A stretch of DNA of 64,000 bases, taken from assembly GCF_001668575.1 (NCBI RefSeq), contig NZ_LZMD01000111.1, forward strand, positions 1 to 64,000, read 5' to 3'. The notes beneath the pieces were generated by a model, which saw only the letters and a list, made by a program, of their open reading frames with translations, was not told where the DNA came from and searched no databases. Positions 43,917-52,437 of the stretch are shown here, in pieces. The stretch is from Mycobacterium sp. 1164985.4 (GTDB lineage Bacteria; Actinomycetota; Actinomycetes; Mycobacteriales; Mycobacteriaceae). A program made the position numbers and the translations under genes. Each line of letters opens with the position of its first letter. The first letter of the stretch is position 1.

Positions 43917-44786
43917 GTGAGGGGCATTATCTTGGCGGGCGGAAGCGGTACGCGTCTGCACCCGATAACCCTGGGCGTGTCGAAGCAATTGGTGCCTGTT
44001 TATGACAAGCCGATGGTGTATTACCCGCTTTCGACGCTGATGCTGGCCGGCATACGCGACATCCTGGTGATCACGACCCCGCACGATGCGCATGGCTTTG
44101 AACGTCTACTGGGCGACGGATCGCGGTTCGGGGTGTCGATCACCTACGCTCAGCAACCGTCGCCCGACGGTCTCGCACAAGCGTTCACGATCGGCGAGGC
44201 GTTCATCGGCACCGACAACGTGTCCCTCGTACTCGGTGACAATCTGCTATACGGGCCGGGGCTGGGAAGTCAACTCAAACGCTTCGAGACCATCGACGGC
44301 GGAGCGATCTTCGCCTATTGGGTAGCGGAGCCCTCCGCATATGGGGTCATCGAGTTCGATGACAGCGGCCTTGCGATATCTCTCGAGGAGAAGCCCGAGC
44401 GGCCGAGAAGCAACTACGTTGTGCCGGGCCTCTACTTCTACGACAACGACGTGGTGGAGATCGCACGTGACCTGAAGCCGAGTGCGCGTGGCGAATACGA
44501 GATCACCGACGTCAATCGCTGTTATCTCGAGCAAGAACGGTTACAGGTGCACGTGCTGCCTCGTGGCACCGCCTGGTTGGATACCGGCACCTTCGACCAG
44601 ATGACCGACGCGGCCGAGTACGTGCGCACAATGGAGCGGCGCACCGGCTTGAAGATCGGGGCTCCCGAGGAGATTGCCTGGCTCCAAGGCTGGATGACCG
44701 ACGACGAATTGCGCAGAGGTGCCGAACCCCTGGTGAAATCGGGCTACGGCAGGTATCTGTTGAACCTCTTGGAGAGAGGACGGTGA
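43917..44786 (+). CDS. rmlA: Glucose-1-phosphate thymidylyltransferase RmlA
   Basis: A 289-residue RmlA. The signature GGSGTRLHPITLGVSKQLVP at the N-terminus binds dTTP, and YDKPMVYYPLSTLMLAGI, VLGDNLLYGPGLG and TAWLDTGTFDQM are typical. It makes dTDP-glucose, the first step to dTDP-L-rhamnose, needed for the arabinogalactan linker. The GTG at 43917 starts the family sequence. Its stop shares one base with the rmlB start. Mycobacteria normally carry an rmlA elsewhere, so this may be an extra or a relocated copy. Confidence 0.93.
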   Translation: MRGIILAGGSGTRLHPITLGVSKQLVPVYDKPMVYYPLSTLMLAGIRDILVITTPHDAHGFERLLGDGSRFGVSITYAQQPSPDGLAQAFTIGEAFIGTDNVSLVLGDNLLYGPGLGSQLKRFETIDGGAIFAYWVAEPSAYGVIEFDDSGLAISLEEKPERPRSNYVVPGLYFYDNDVVEIARDLKPSARGEYEITDVNRCYLEQERLQVHVLPRGTAWLDTGTFDQMTDAAEYVRTMERRTGLKIGAPEEIAWLQGWMTDDELRRGAEPLVKSGYGRYLLNLLERGR

Positions 44787-45784
44787 TGTCGCGACTCCTC
44801 GTCACCGGTGGGGCGGGCTTCATCGGCTCCAATTTCGTGCGATACGTCATCGCCCACACCGACCATCACGTCACCGTGCTCGACAAACTCACATACGCGG
44901 GCAACCGCGCCTCGCTCGCAGGATTACCCGACAACCGAATGACGTTCGTGCACGGCGATATTGCCGACGCTGCGCTCGTCGACGACCTGTTCGGTTCGGT
45001 CGATGCGGTCGTGCACTTCGCAGCCGAATCGCACAACGACAACTCGCTTGACGACCCGCATCCATTTCTGCACACCAACCTCGCGGGCACCTTCACATTG
45101 CTCGAGACGGCGCGTAAGCACGGTACGCGATTTCATCACATCTCGACGGACGAGGTGTATGGGGACCTGGCGCTCGACGATCCGCGCAGGTTCACCGAGG
45201 AGACGCCGTACAACCCGTCTTCTCCGTACTCGTCGACGAAGGCAGGCAGCGACCTGTTGGTACGGGCTTGGGTTCGATCGTTCGGTGTCGCCGCGACGAT
45301 CTCGAACTGCTCGAACAACTACGGTCCGTATCAGCACGTTGAGAAGTTCATCCCGCGACAGATTACGAATATTCTTCGGGGGACCCGCCCCAAGCTCTAC
45401 GGCGAGGGACGAAACGTTCGGGACTGGATCCACGCCGACGACCATTCGTCGGCGGTACTGACCATCCTCGAGAAGGGTCGCATCGGCGACACGTACCTTG
45501 TGGGCGCGGACGGCGAGAAGGACAACATGACCGTCATCGAGCTGATCCTCACCCTCATGGGTCAGCCAGCGGATGCATATGATCATGTCACCGATCGGGC
45601 GGGCCATGATCTGCGGTATGCCATCGATTCGACGAAGTTGCGGGAGGAACTCGGTTGGCGGCCGCAATACAGTGACTTCGAAGAGGGTCTGGCCGCGACG
45701 ATCCAGTGGTACTGCGACAACGAGGATTGGTGGTCCCCGGCCAAGGACGCCACCGAAAGCTTCTACACCCGCTTGGGTCAGTGA
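44786..45784 (+). CDS. rmlB: dTDP-glucose 4,6-dehydratase RmlB
   Basis: A 332-residue extended short-chain dehydrogenase. GGAGFIGSN binds NAD, STDEVYG and YSSTKAGSD hold the catalytic Thr-Asp-Glu and Tyr-x-x-x-Lys, and NNYGPYQHVEKFIPR is a family block. The loop reads AAESHNDNSL, not the common HVDRS form; I recall this variant from corynebacterial RmlB (unverified). It converts dTDP-glucose to the 4-keto-6-deoxy sugar. I used the ATG at 44786 (TGATG with rmlA) because the spacing to GAGAGAGG is better than for the overlapping GTG. Confidence 0.92.
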   Translation: MSRLLVTGGAGFIGSNFVRYVIAHTDHHVTVLDKLTYAGNRASLAGLPDNRMTFVHGDIADAALVDDLFGSVDAVVHFAAESHNDNSLDDPHPFLHTNLAGTFTLLETARKHGTRFHHISTDEVYGDLALDDPRRFTEETPYNPSSPYSSTKAGSDLLVRAWVRSFGVAATISNCSNNYGPYQHVEKFIPRQITNILRGTRPKLYGEGRNVRDWIHADDHSSAVLTILEKGRIGDTYLVGADGEKDNMTVIELILTLMGQPADAYDHVTDRAGHDLRYAIDSTKLREELGWRPQYSDFEEGLAATIQWYCDNEDWWSPAKDATESFYTRLGQ

Positions 45785-45798
45785 AGAAAGACTGCTGA

Positions 45799-47223
45799 GT
45801 GACTGAATTCGGTAAACCCCTGCGCGCCACCACAACTCCCATACCAGGTCTGGTCATGTGGGAGCTTGCGGTCCACGGCGACAACCGAGGGTGGTTCAAG
45901 GAGAACTGGCAGCGCGAGAAGATGATCGCGCTCGGCTTGCCCGACTTCAAACCCGTCCAGAACAACGTCTCCCTCAACGAGGCCGAAGGGACTACTCGGG
46001 GTATTCACGCCGAGCCGTGGGACAAGTTCGTGTCCGTCGCTACCGGTAGGGTCTTCGGCGCATGGGTGGACCTGCGCGAAGGCTCCACTTTCGGCACCAC
46101 GTTCACCACCGAGATCGACCCGTCCCGCGCGGTGTTCGTCCCTCGTGGTGTCGGTAACGCATTCCAGAATCTGGAGCCGAACACTGCCTTCATCTATTTG
46201 GTCAACGACCATTACTCACCCAATGCGGAGTACACATCGGTCAACCTCGCCGACGAGACCGTCGCCATCGACTGGCCGATCCCGCTGGATAGCGCCAAGA
46301 TGTCGGCGAAAGATCGCGAGCATCCGAGTCTCGCGGACGTCAAGCCGATCCCGCCCCGAAAGACACTGGTGCTCGGCGCAAGCGGACAGCTGGGCCGCGC
46401 ACTGCGCGAGGCATATGCCGATGTGGCAGGCGTGGAGTTCGCCGAACGCGGCGACATCGATCTCACCGCCGCCGGTATCGCGTCTGCACGCCGCTGGCGC
46501 GACTACGAGACGATAATCAACGCCGCTGCCTATACGGGGGTGGATGCGGCTGAGACGCCAGAAGGCCGTGCGGCGGCGTGGGCGACCAACGTCGCCGGCG
46601 TGGCCGCGCTGGCGCGTACCGCGTCCGACAACAACATCACCCTGGTGCACATCTCCAGCGACTACGTGTTCGACGGCAGCTCCCCTGGCCCCTACCGGGA
46701 GGACGATGCGGTGTCTCCGCTCGGGGTGTACGGCCAGACCAAGGCCGCTGGCGACCTCGCCGTGGCGACGGTGGATCGGCACTACATCGTGCGCACTTCC
46801 TGGGTGATCGGAGAGGGCCACAACTTCGTGCGCACGATGCTGTCGCTGGCCGAGCGTGGGGTGAACCCATCCGTCGTCAACGACCAACGGGGCAGGCTGA
46901 CCTTCACATCCGAGATCGCCAGGGCGATCCGCCACCTGGTGGACAGCCGCGCAACCTACGGCACGTACAACGTCACCGGTTCGGGATCGGTGACGTCGTG
47001 GGCCGATATCGCGAGACGGACATTCGAACTCGCCGGTCATGATCCGAGCCGGGTCACCGATGTGACCACGGAGCAGTACTTCGCCGACGCCTCGAAGCCC
47101 GTGGCGCCCCGTCCGGCCAACAGTGTCCTCGACCTCGTCAAGATCCGGTCGATCGGTTTCGAGCCGGCCGACGCGGACGAGTCTCTGGTCAACTACATCC
47201 AACGATCGATCGGAACTCGCTAG
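45799..47223 (+). CDS. rmlCD: Fused RmlC-RmlD: dTDP-4-dehydrorhamnose 3,5-epimerase / reductase
   Basis: A 474-residue two-domain protein. Residues 1 to about 185 are RmlC (cupin epimerase), with the catalytic-His region TTRGIHAEPWDK and FVPRGVGNAFQ. Residues about 190-474 are RmlD (SDR reductase), with LVLGASGQLGRAL for NADPH, SSDYVFDGS and GVYGQTKAAGD carrying the catalytic Tyr-x-x-x-Lys. Together they finish dTDP-L-rhamnose. Fused RmlCD proteins are known in corynebacteria, whereas M. tuberculosis has separate rmlC and rmlD. The GTG start lies 15 bp after rmlB. Confidence 0.92.
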   Translation: MTEFGKPLRATTTPIPGLVMWELAVHGDNRGWFKENWQREKMIALGLPDFKPVQNNVSLNEAEGTTRGIHAEPWDKFVSVATGRVFGAWVDLREGSTFGTTFTTEIDPSRAVFVPRGVGNAFQNLEPNTAFIYLVNDHYSPNAEYTSVNLADETVAIDWPIPLDSAKMSAKDREHPSLADVKPIPPRKTLVLGASGQLGRALREAYADVAGVEFAERGDIDLTAAGIASARRWRDYETIINAAAYTGVDAAETPEGRAAAWATNVAGVAALARTASDNNITLVHISSDYVFDGSSPGPYREDDAVSPLGVYGQTKAAGDLAVATVDRHYIVRTSWVIGEGHNFVRTMLSLAERGVNPSVVNDQRGRLTFTSEIARAIRHLVDSRATYGTYNVTGSGSVTSWADIARRTFELAGHDPSRVTDVTTEQYFADASKPVAPRPANSVLDLVKIRSIGFEPADADESLVNYIQRSIGTR

Positions 47224-47226
47224 AGC

Positions 47227-49986
47227 TCAACGATTCTCGCCGAACATGCGACCGAGCTCAGCCCGCGACCGGATCCGGAGCTTCCGGTAGATCCGAGCCA
47301 GGTTGGTCTCGACCGTCTTAGGGCTGATGAACAGCGCGGTGGCCACGTCCTTGGTCGTCATTCCCGACGCGGCGAGCTCGGCCACGCGGAGCTCCGACGG
47401 CGTCAGGCCCATACTGTCGTTGCTCGACGCGCCGGCCCGCGCGATCTCGGCGCGCGCCCGCTGGACCCACAGCGGCGTGCCCAACTCCTCGAACACACCC
47501 AAAGCCTCGGTCATCGTCGTTCGCGACGCCTCCTTCCGCCGCTGACGACGCTGTAACTGGCCGAGCAGCAACAACGTTCGGGCTCGTTCGAACGGCATCG
47601 GCAGACGCTCGTGATGCGTCAACGCCGTCCGCGCCATGTCCGCGGCTCCGTCGACATCACCCCGTGCGGCCAGCCACAGACTGCGGCACCGTGCGCCCAT
47701 CGCCAGCATCCACGGCCTGTCCAACAGGCGGCCATTGGCTTCCAGCGCCTCAATCATCGGCTCGGTGTCGGAGGCGCGGCCGAGCGCGACCATCGCCTCC
47801 ACCGCATCAGGGACGTATCCCACGGTGATGATCTCCGTGCCGGGGAGCAGCGGAAGCCGGTCAACCAACGGCTGCAGAATAAGCAGCGCATCCTCGTAGT
47901 TGCCCAGCGATACCTCAAGGAATGCCAGGTTTACCGATGCCCAGTCCGCCAGCCGGGGGGAACCGCAACTCTCGGCGAGGGCGATCGCCCTACTTGCTAC
48001 CGCGCGGGTCTCCTCCTGCCTGCCCGCGTATGCCGCGACCGCGGACTGGATGGTTTTGGCGACCACGCGCATGTGTTCGCCACCGAGTTGCTGTGCCCGC
48101 TCGACGGTCTCCTCGGCGATGCGGGTCGCGTCTTCGTAACGTCCCCGCCAGATTTCGATCAGCGCACTGAACACCGCGACGAAGATCAAATCGGTTTCGG
48201 CTCCTCTTTCGACGCAGCGCTGTCGGACCGAAGCCATCTCTTCTGCCGCCTCGTCCAACCGGCCGACGAACGCCAGTAGCAAGGCGTTGTTGGATCTGGC
48301 CCGAAATGCGATTGGCGCCTCGCTGTTGGGGTCTTGAAGTGACAATGCCCGGCGCATGCCGATCCAGTCGACGCCGCGACCACACATGCATGCAACGACG
48401 GTGCGGACCGCGAGAACCTGACTGGTGAGATCAGGGATCCCAACGTCTTCGGCGTACGCCGCCGCTCGTTCGGCGCTCTGCAGGGCGGCTGCGAACTCAC
48501 CGGTGTTGAGGCGCGCGTATGACAGAAGCAATAGCGTGCGGACGCGCACCTCCCGGTCGCCCTCGTCGTGCTGGAGCGCCTGTTCCAAGAGACCAACGGC
48601 ATCGGTGAAGCTGTTGTGTTGAATCCGCATGCTGGCCAGAAGGTTCAGAGCCATCGCCCGATGTAAGCCTTGCGGTACTCGTTCGGTCAACCCGTCCAGC
48701 AGCAAACGCGCACGCTCCAGGTCGCCCGCGTGTAGGTAATGGTCGGCCGTGCGAATCCGCCGCGCCGGGGTATCACCGCCGAGACCGATTGCCAGTTCGA
48801 GTAGTTCGGCGGCCGCGGCAGGTGCCCCGCGGGTACACGCCGTGTCTGCGGCCATGTCCAAGGCTTTCAGGGTCGCCGGATCTGCACTGGCGGCGGCCAG
48901 CGCCATATGCCTGGCTCTCGATTCGGGGAGGATCACCGCCTCGGCCAGCGATCGGTGCATGGCCCTTCGCTCAGACGGTTTCGCATCGGTGTAGACGCTG
49001 CGCGCCAACAGCGGATGGGAGAACGCAACGTCGTACCCGTCGATGGTCAGGATGCCTTTATTCTTGGCCTCGCCGAGCAGTTCGACGGTGCGATCGACTG
49101 TGCTCTGCGTGACGCGTGCGAGCAGGTCGACGGTAGGCGCGGCCGCGCACGCGGTGGCAAGCAACAGGATCTGGGCCTCAGGTTCCAAACGACCGATTCG
49201 CCTGCGCATCAACTCTGCGAGAGTCGCGGGTAACACCGATTGGGAGCCGCCAGCGTCGATCGCCCGCGCCAACTCGAGCGCGTAGAAGGGGTTGCCTCCA
49301 GAGATTTCGGCAATCCGGACCATCGTTGGGCGGGGGAAGGACCGACCAAGCCGCGCTGAGATCAGCGCGTGCAATCCGCCGAGACTCAGGGGTCCCACAT
49401 GAACCCGGCGCACATCAGACGAGTCGCCCATCTGAAGCCAACTCACCGCGCCGGGGCCCTCGTGTTCGGTGCGCTCGGTGAGCAGCATGCCTACGCATCC
49501 GTTGGAACGCCTCGCGGCGAAGGTCACCACGGCCTGGCTGGACGGGTCGAGCCACTGCACGTCGTCGAGTGCGACCAGCACTGGCCCGTCGCCGCAGAGT
49601 CGTTCGATGGCCGCGGTGAACGCCGCCGCGACAGCGCCCTGGTCCGTTGGTGGGCCGTCTCCGTCGACGCGTAGCAGCACTCGGTCGACCGCGAGGCGCT
49701 GTACCTCTGGTAAGTCGGCGACGACCTCGGAAGGAATGTCGCCGAGGAGGTCGGCTACCGCGGCGTATGCGAGAGCGGTCTCCGCCTGACCGGCTCGCGC
49801 GGTCAGCACCCGGAAGCCGCGCTCACGCGCCGCCGCAATACCCGCCAGCCACAGAGTGGTCTTGCCGGCCCCGGCCTCGCCCTCGATGACGAGCGCAGAC
49901 GGGGCGCTGTCGGCGGATCGCAGGAAATCGCTCACCGCCCGAAATTCCGCCGGACGTTCGATTACGCCGGACACGTATGACCACAC
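47227..49986 (-). CDS. Large ATP-binding LuxR-type regulator (LAL family)
   Basis: A 919-residue protein. An N-terminal AAA-type ATPase has Walker A GEAGAGKTTLW (about residue 36) and Walker B VLVALDDVQWLD. A long middle region (about 380-840) is built of TPR-like helices. The C-terminus is a LuxR helix-turn-helix (LTPSELRVAELAASGMTTKD). LAL regulators often control catabolic or secondary-metabolite genes in response to a small molecule. The start is GTG at 49986, less certain (another GTG at 49974). It converges on rmlCD with a 3-bp gap and no terminator; a link to the rml genes is not proven. Confidence 0.85.
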   Translation of the reverse strand: MWSYVSGVIERPAEFRAVSDFLRSADSAPSALVIEGEAGAGKTTLWLAGIAAARERGFRVLTARAGQAETALAYAAVADLLGDIPSEVVADLPEVQRLAVDRVLLRVDGDGPPTDQGAVAAAFTAAIERLCGDGPVLVALDDVQWLDPSSQAVVTFAARRSNGCVGMLLTERTEHEGPGAVSWLQMGDSSDVRRVHVGPLSLGGLHALISARLGRSFPRPTMVRIAEISGGNPFYALELARAIDAGGSQSVLPATLAELMRRRIGRLEPEAQILLLATACAAAPTVDLLARVTQSTVDRTVELLGEAKNKGILTIDGYDVAFSHPLLARSVYTDAKPSERRAMHRSLAEAVILPESRARHMALAAASADPATLKALDMAADTACTRGAPAAAAELLELAIGLGGDTPARRIRTADHYLHAGDLERARLLLDGLTERVPQGLHRAMALNLLASMRIQHNSFTDAVGLLEQALQHDEGDREVRVRTLLLLSYARLNTGEFAAALQSAERAAAYAEDVGIPDLTSQVLAVRTVVACMCGRGVDWIGMRRALSLQDPNSEAPIAFRARSNNALLLAFVGRLDEAAEEMASVRQRCVERGAETDLIFVAVFSALIEIWRGRYEDATRIAEETVERAQQLGGEHMRVVAKTIQSAVAAYAGRQEETRAVASRAIALAESCGSPRLADWASVNLAFLEVSLGNYEDALLILQPLVDRLPLLPGTEIITVGYVPDAVEAMVALGRASDTEPMIEALEANGRLLDRPWMLAMGARCRSLWLAARGDVDGAADMARTALTHHERLPMPFERARTLLLLGQLQRRQRRKEASRTTMTEALGVFEELGTPLWVQRARAEIARAGASSNDSMGLTPSELRVAELAASGMTTKDVATALFISPKTVETNLARIYRKLRIRSRAELGRMFGENR

Positions 49987-50111
49987 CCCTCATCGACAGC
50001 AAATTGAGGATAGCCCGTCGACAGGCGGGGCCGAAGTCGTAGGTCCGGGGATCCGCAGCTAAGGGCGCCGCTGAAATTCGTAGCCAGCGCAGAAATGGCT
50101 GGCTGGCAACG

Positions 50112-50408
50112 TCATGTGCGATGACGCCGGATTCGAGTGCCGACCTGCGAGGTAAGCCGCTGATGCGGTGCTCCCGCGGCAAGACACGTGCGGGACACGA
50201 TCTCCTGGGAGTCCGCGCCGAAGACGCCGTAGAGCACCTCGTCGCTGGGCACCGCCAGCGTAACCAGCAGCTCAACGGGAGTGCCCTCGCCGGTGGCGAC
50301 GGCCGCGGCGGCGTCAAGACGCGTGATCAGGTCGTCCACGGATTGCTCCGTGAGCTCAGGCAGGTACCACTCCGCCAGGTAGCACGCGGACTCCCCGCTC
50401 CCGCTCAT
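50112..50408 (-). CDS. Small conserved hypothetical protein
   Basis: A 98-residue protein with a beta-alpha-beta-like layout: CYLAEWYLPELTEQSVDDLI, PVELLVTLAVPSDEVLYGVF and IVSRTCLAAGAPHQRL. It may have a ferredoxin-like fold of the DUF4242 type, but I do not recognise a defined family. The gap of 125 bp to the LAL gene is empty. It lies 171 bp from the divergent PE-PPE gene. Confidence 0.6.
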   Translation of the reverse strand: MSGSGESACYLAEWYLPELTEQSVDDLITRLDAAAAVATGEGTPVELLVTLAVPSDEVLYGVFGADSQEIVSRTCLAAGAPHQRLTSQVGTRIRRHRT

Positions 50409-50564
50409 GAGTCGACACGGTAGCGGTTTGTCGGGCTATGTGAATCGGGGTTTTCCCTACGTCTTGTCTCGCCTCGGACACGATTCCGCTGCGGAGCGTC
50501 TCGGCCATTCACGGACGTCGGAATCATCAACGGCGTCGTTTTCGTCGCACAGACGAACCCGTTA

Positions 50565-50580
50565 TGTGACAGTAGTCACA
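50565..50580. promoter_or_regulatory. Perfect CRP-family binding site consensus
   Basis: TGTGACAGTAGTCACA matches TGTGA-N6-TCACA exactly, the site of mycobacterial CRP (Rv3676 type) and Cmr-like regulators. Its last base is the A of the ATG assigned to the PE-PPE gene. In this position it would most simply act as a repressor site over the transcription or translation start, or it shows that the true start is further downstream (next ATG at 50661). Confidence 0.65.
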
Positions 50581-52436
50581 TGCGAGAAGCCGCTCGCGTC
50601 GTCGTTTTCTTCTTCCTCAGCGTGGTGGGAACGGCTGTACTGGGAGTCGTCACGGCGCTGATGTCGGCGGTCAGCTTGGCGGCGACCACCGCCTTGATAG
50701 TGCCGGGCACCGGTACTCCGGACGCCGAAGCCGTCGGCGGATATATGCAGAACGCGCAGAGCCGCTACCTTGCGCCTTTCTCGAACTGTGACACTGCAGC
50801 GGACTGCAACCTCGTCGGGATCCCGTACCCGGCGTCCTTCTTCCCATTGGTCATCTTCCCCGGTTGGTGCGTTCCGGGTCGGTGCGAGACCTGGAACGCC
50901 TCTGTGGGTACGGGCGTCGAGAATCTCTACACGGCGCTGCAAGGCACAAGCCCTGACGGTCAGTTCGTTGTCTTCGGATACTCGCAGGGCGGTGCCGTAG
51001 TGTCCGACACCCTCCGGCGCATCGTCGCCGAGGACCCCAAACTGCTGGACAAAATTTCGTCGATCGTGTTGATCGGCAATGCGTACAACCCCGACGGCGG
51101 TCTGTTCACGAGGCTCGGTTTTCTGCCGACGATCCCCTTTCTAGACATCACGTTCGGACCGGCGACACCCATCGACACCGGTATCCCTATGACCAGCATC
51201 GGCTTCGAGTACGACCCGGTCATGTACGCACCGCTGTACTGGGGTAATCCACTGGCGATGTTGAACGCGCTCGCGGCGTTCGACACCGTGCATGGCTACT
51301 ACCTGACGCCCAACCAGAATGGCCCCCACGACACCCTGCCCTACGGCTACACGAACGCCGAAGTTGCCGCCATCTTCCAGGAGGGCTGTCCCAGCAAGTA
51401 CTGTCGCGTCGACCAGTACGACAACGAGTACTGGATGATCCCGGCGAAGAGCCTGCCGCTGATGGATTTCATCATGTCCGAGGTACCGGACTCGCTGAAG
51501 CCGGCCGTTCAACCGATCGTCGACCTCATCAGCCCCGCGGCGAAAGTGATCATCGACCTCGCCTACGACTGGAGCGGTGATCCCGGCGAGACGCGGTACT
51601 TGTCGCTTCTTCCGTTCAGTCCCGCCACGAACTGGGAGCAGGTGAGCGTTGACCTCATCGAAGCGGTCGCTCAGGGCATTGAGGACGCGTTCGGAGATGG
51701 GGCGACGACGACGATCGCGCCTGCGGACGAGGACGCGTCGACCCTCGCTGCGCGGATGTCCGAACTGCAGCGGTTCGGACGGTCCGCTGAGGTCATCGAA
51801 ACGGAAGAGCCGCTTCGATTCAGCTCGATCGCAAACGAGGAGCCGTCGGATTCCAGTCTGATTGGTGACGATGCGGATGGCACCATTGACGATCAGGTCG
51901 GCAACTCCGAAGAACCCGTCGTCGAGGACGAGGGACGCAGTGGCGACGCGGACGTCGCAGACCGTCACGACGGACAGGACGTAGCGGCCACGGCCGATGA
52001 CGTCGTCACCAGTCTCAAGGACAGGGATGAGACGAACGAGCCGACCGTCCGCCATGGCGTGACCGTCGACCGGGACAGCGACGGGATGGACGCCCCAGCG
52101 AAACGCCAGAAGATCAACAACGGCGTCGACGACGGCGTCCGGAATGGTGACAGCAGGAACAGCGGGACTGACAGCAGGAGCGTCAACCACACCAGCGGCG
52201 CCGTCCGGAACGACAGGAGCAGCGGCGTCAACGACAACAGCGTCAGCGCGAACAACAGCGACACCCGGGATAACGGCGTCGACACCGGCGCCAGGCAGAA
52301 CAGCGTCAACAACGGAATCGGCAACCGCGGCGTCAATGACAGCGGTGGCAACGGCGGCACCCGCGCCAACGGCGGCGTCAACAAGAACGACGCCGACAAC
52401 GCTCAGAACAGCGGCGACGACAAGGCGGCCGCCTGA
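50580..52436 (+). CDS. PE-PPE-domain serine hydrolase with low-complexity C-terminal tail
   Basis: A 618-residue protein without a PE or PPE N-terminal domain. Residues about 7-40 form a hydrophobic signal or anchor; residues about 40-330 are a PE-PPE domain (ALIVPGTGTP, nucleophile in FGYSQGGAVVSD, MIPAKSLPLMDF). The family includes lipases and esterases such as mycobacterial LipY-like and trehalose-acyltransferase-like enzymes. Residues about 400-618 are very rich in Asp, Asn, Ser and Gly, with short repeats such as NSVNNG and NGVDDG, and look disordered. The start at 50580 has no clear ribosome-binding site and overlaps a CRP site, so the true start may be 50661. Confidence 0.8.
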   Translation: MREAARVVVFFFLSVVGTAVLGVVTALMSAVSLAATTALIVPGTGTPDAEAVGGYMQNAQSRYLAPFSNCDTAADCNLVGIPYPASFFPLVIFPGWCVPGRCETWNASVGTGVENLYTALQGTSPDGQFVVFGYSQGGAVVSDTLRRIVAEDPKLLDKISSIVLIGNAYNPDGGLFTRLGFLPTIPFLDITFGPATPIDTGIPMTSIGFEYDPVMYAPLYWGNPLAMLNALAAFDTVHGYYLTPNQNGPHDTLPYGYTNAEVAAIFQEGCPSKYCRVDQYDNEYWMIPAKSLPLMDFIMSEVPDSLKPAVQPIVDLISPAAKVIIDLAYDWSGDPGETRYLSLLPFSPATNWEQVSVDLIEAVAQGIEDAFGDGATTTIAPADEDASTLAARMSELQRFGRSAEVIETEEPLRFSSIANEEPSDSSLIGDDADGTIDDQVGNSEEPVVEDEGRSGDADVADRHDGQDVAATADDVVTSLKDRDETNEPTVRHGVTVDRDSDGMDAPAKRQKINNGVDDGVRNGDSRNSGTDSRSVNHTSGAVRNDRSSGVNDNSVSANNSDTRDNGVDTGARQNSVNNGIGNRGVNDSGGNGGTRANGGVNKNDADNAQNSGDDKAAA

Positions 52437-52437
52437 C

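Noticed and set aside
52080..52436. CRISPR-like or tandem repeat array
   Set aside because: The short repeats are in frame with the PE-PPE gene, irregular in length and without spacer/repeat structure; they are codon-level repeats of a low-complexity tail.
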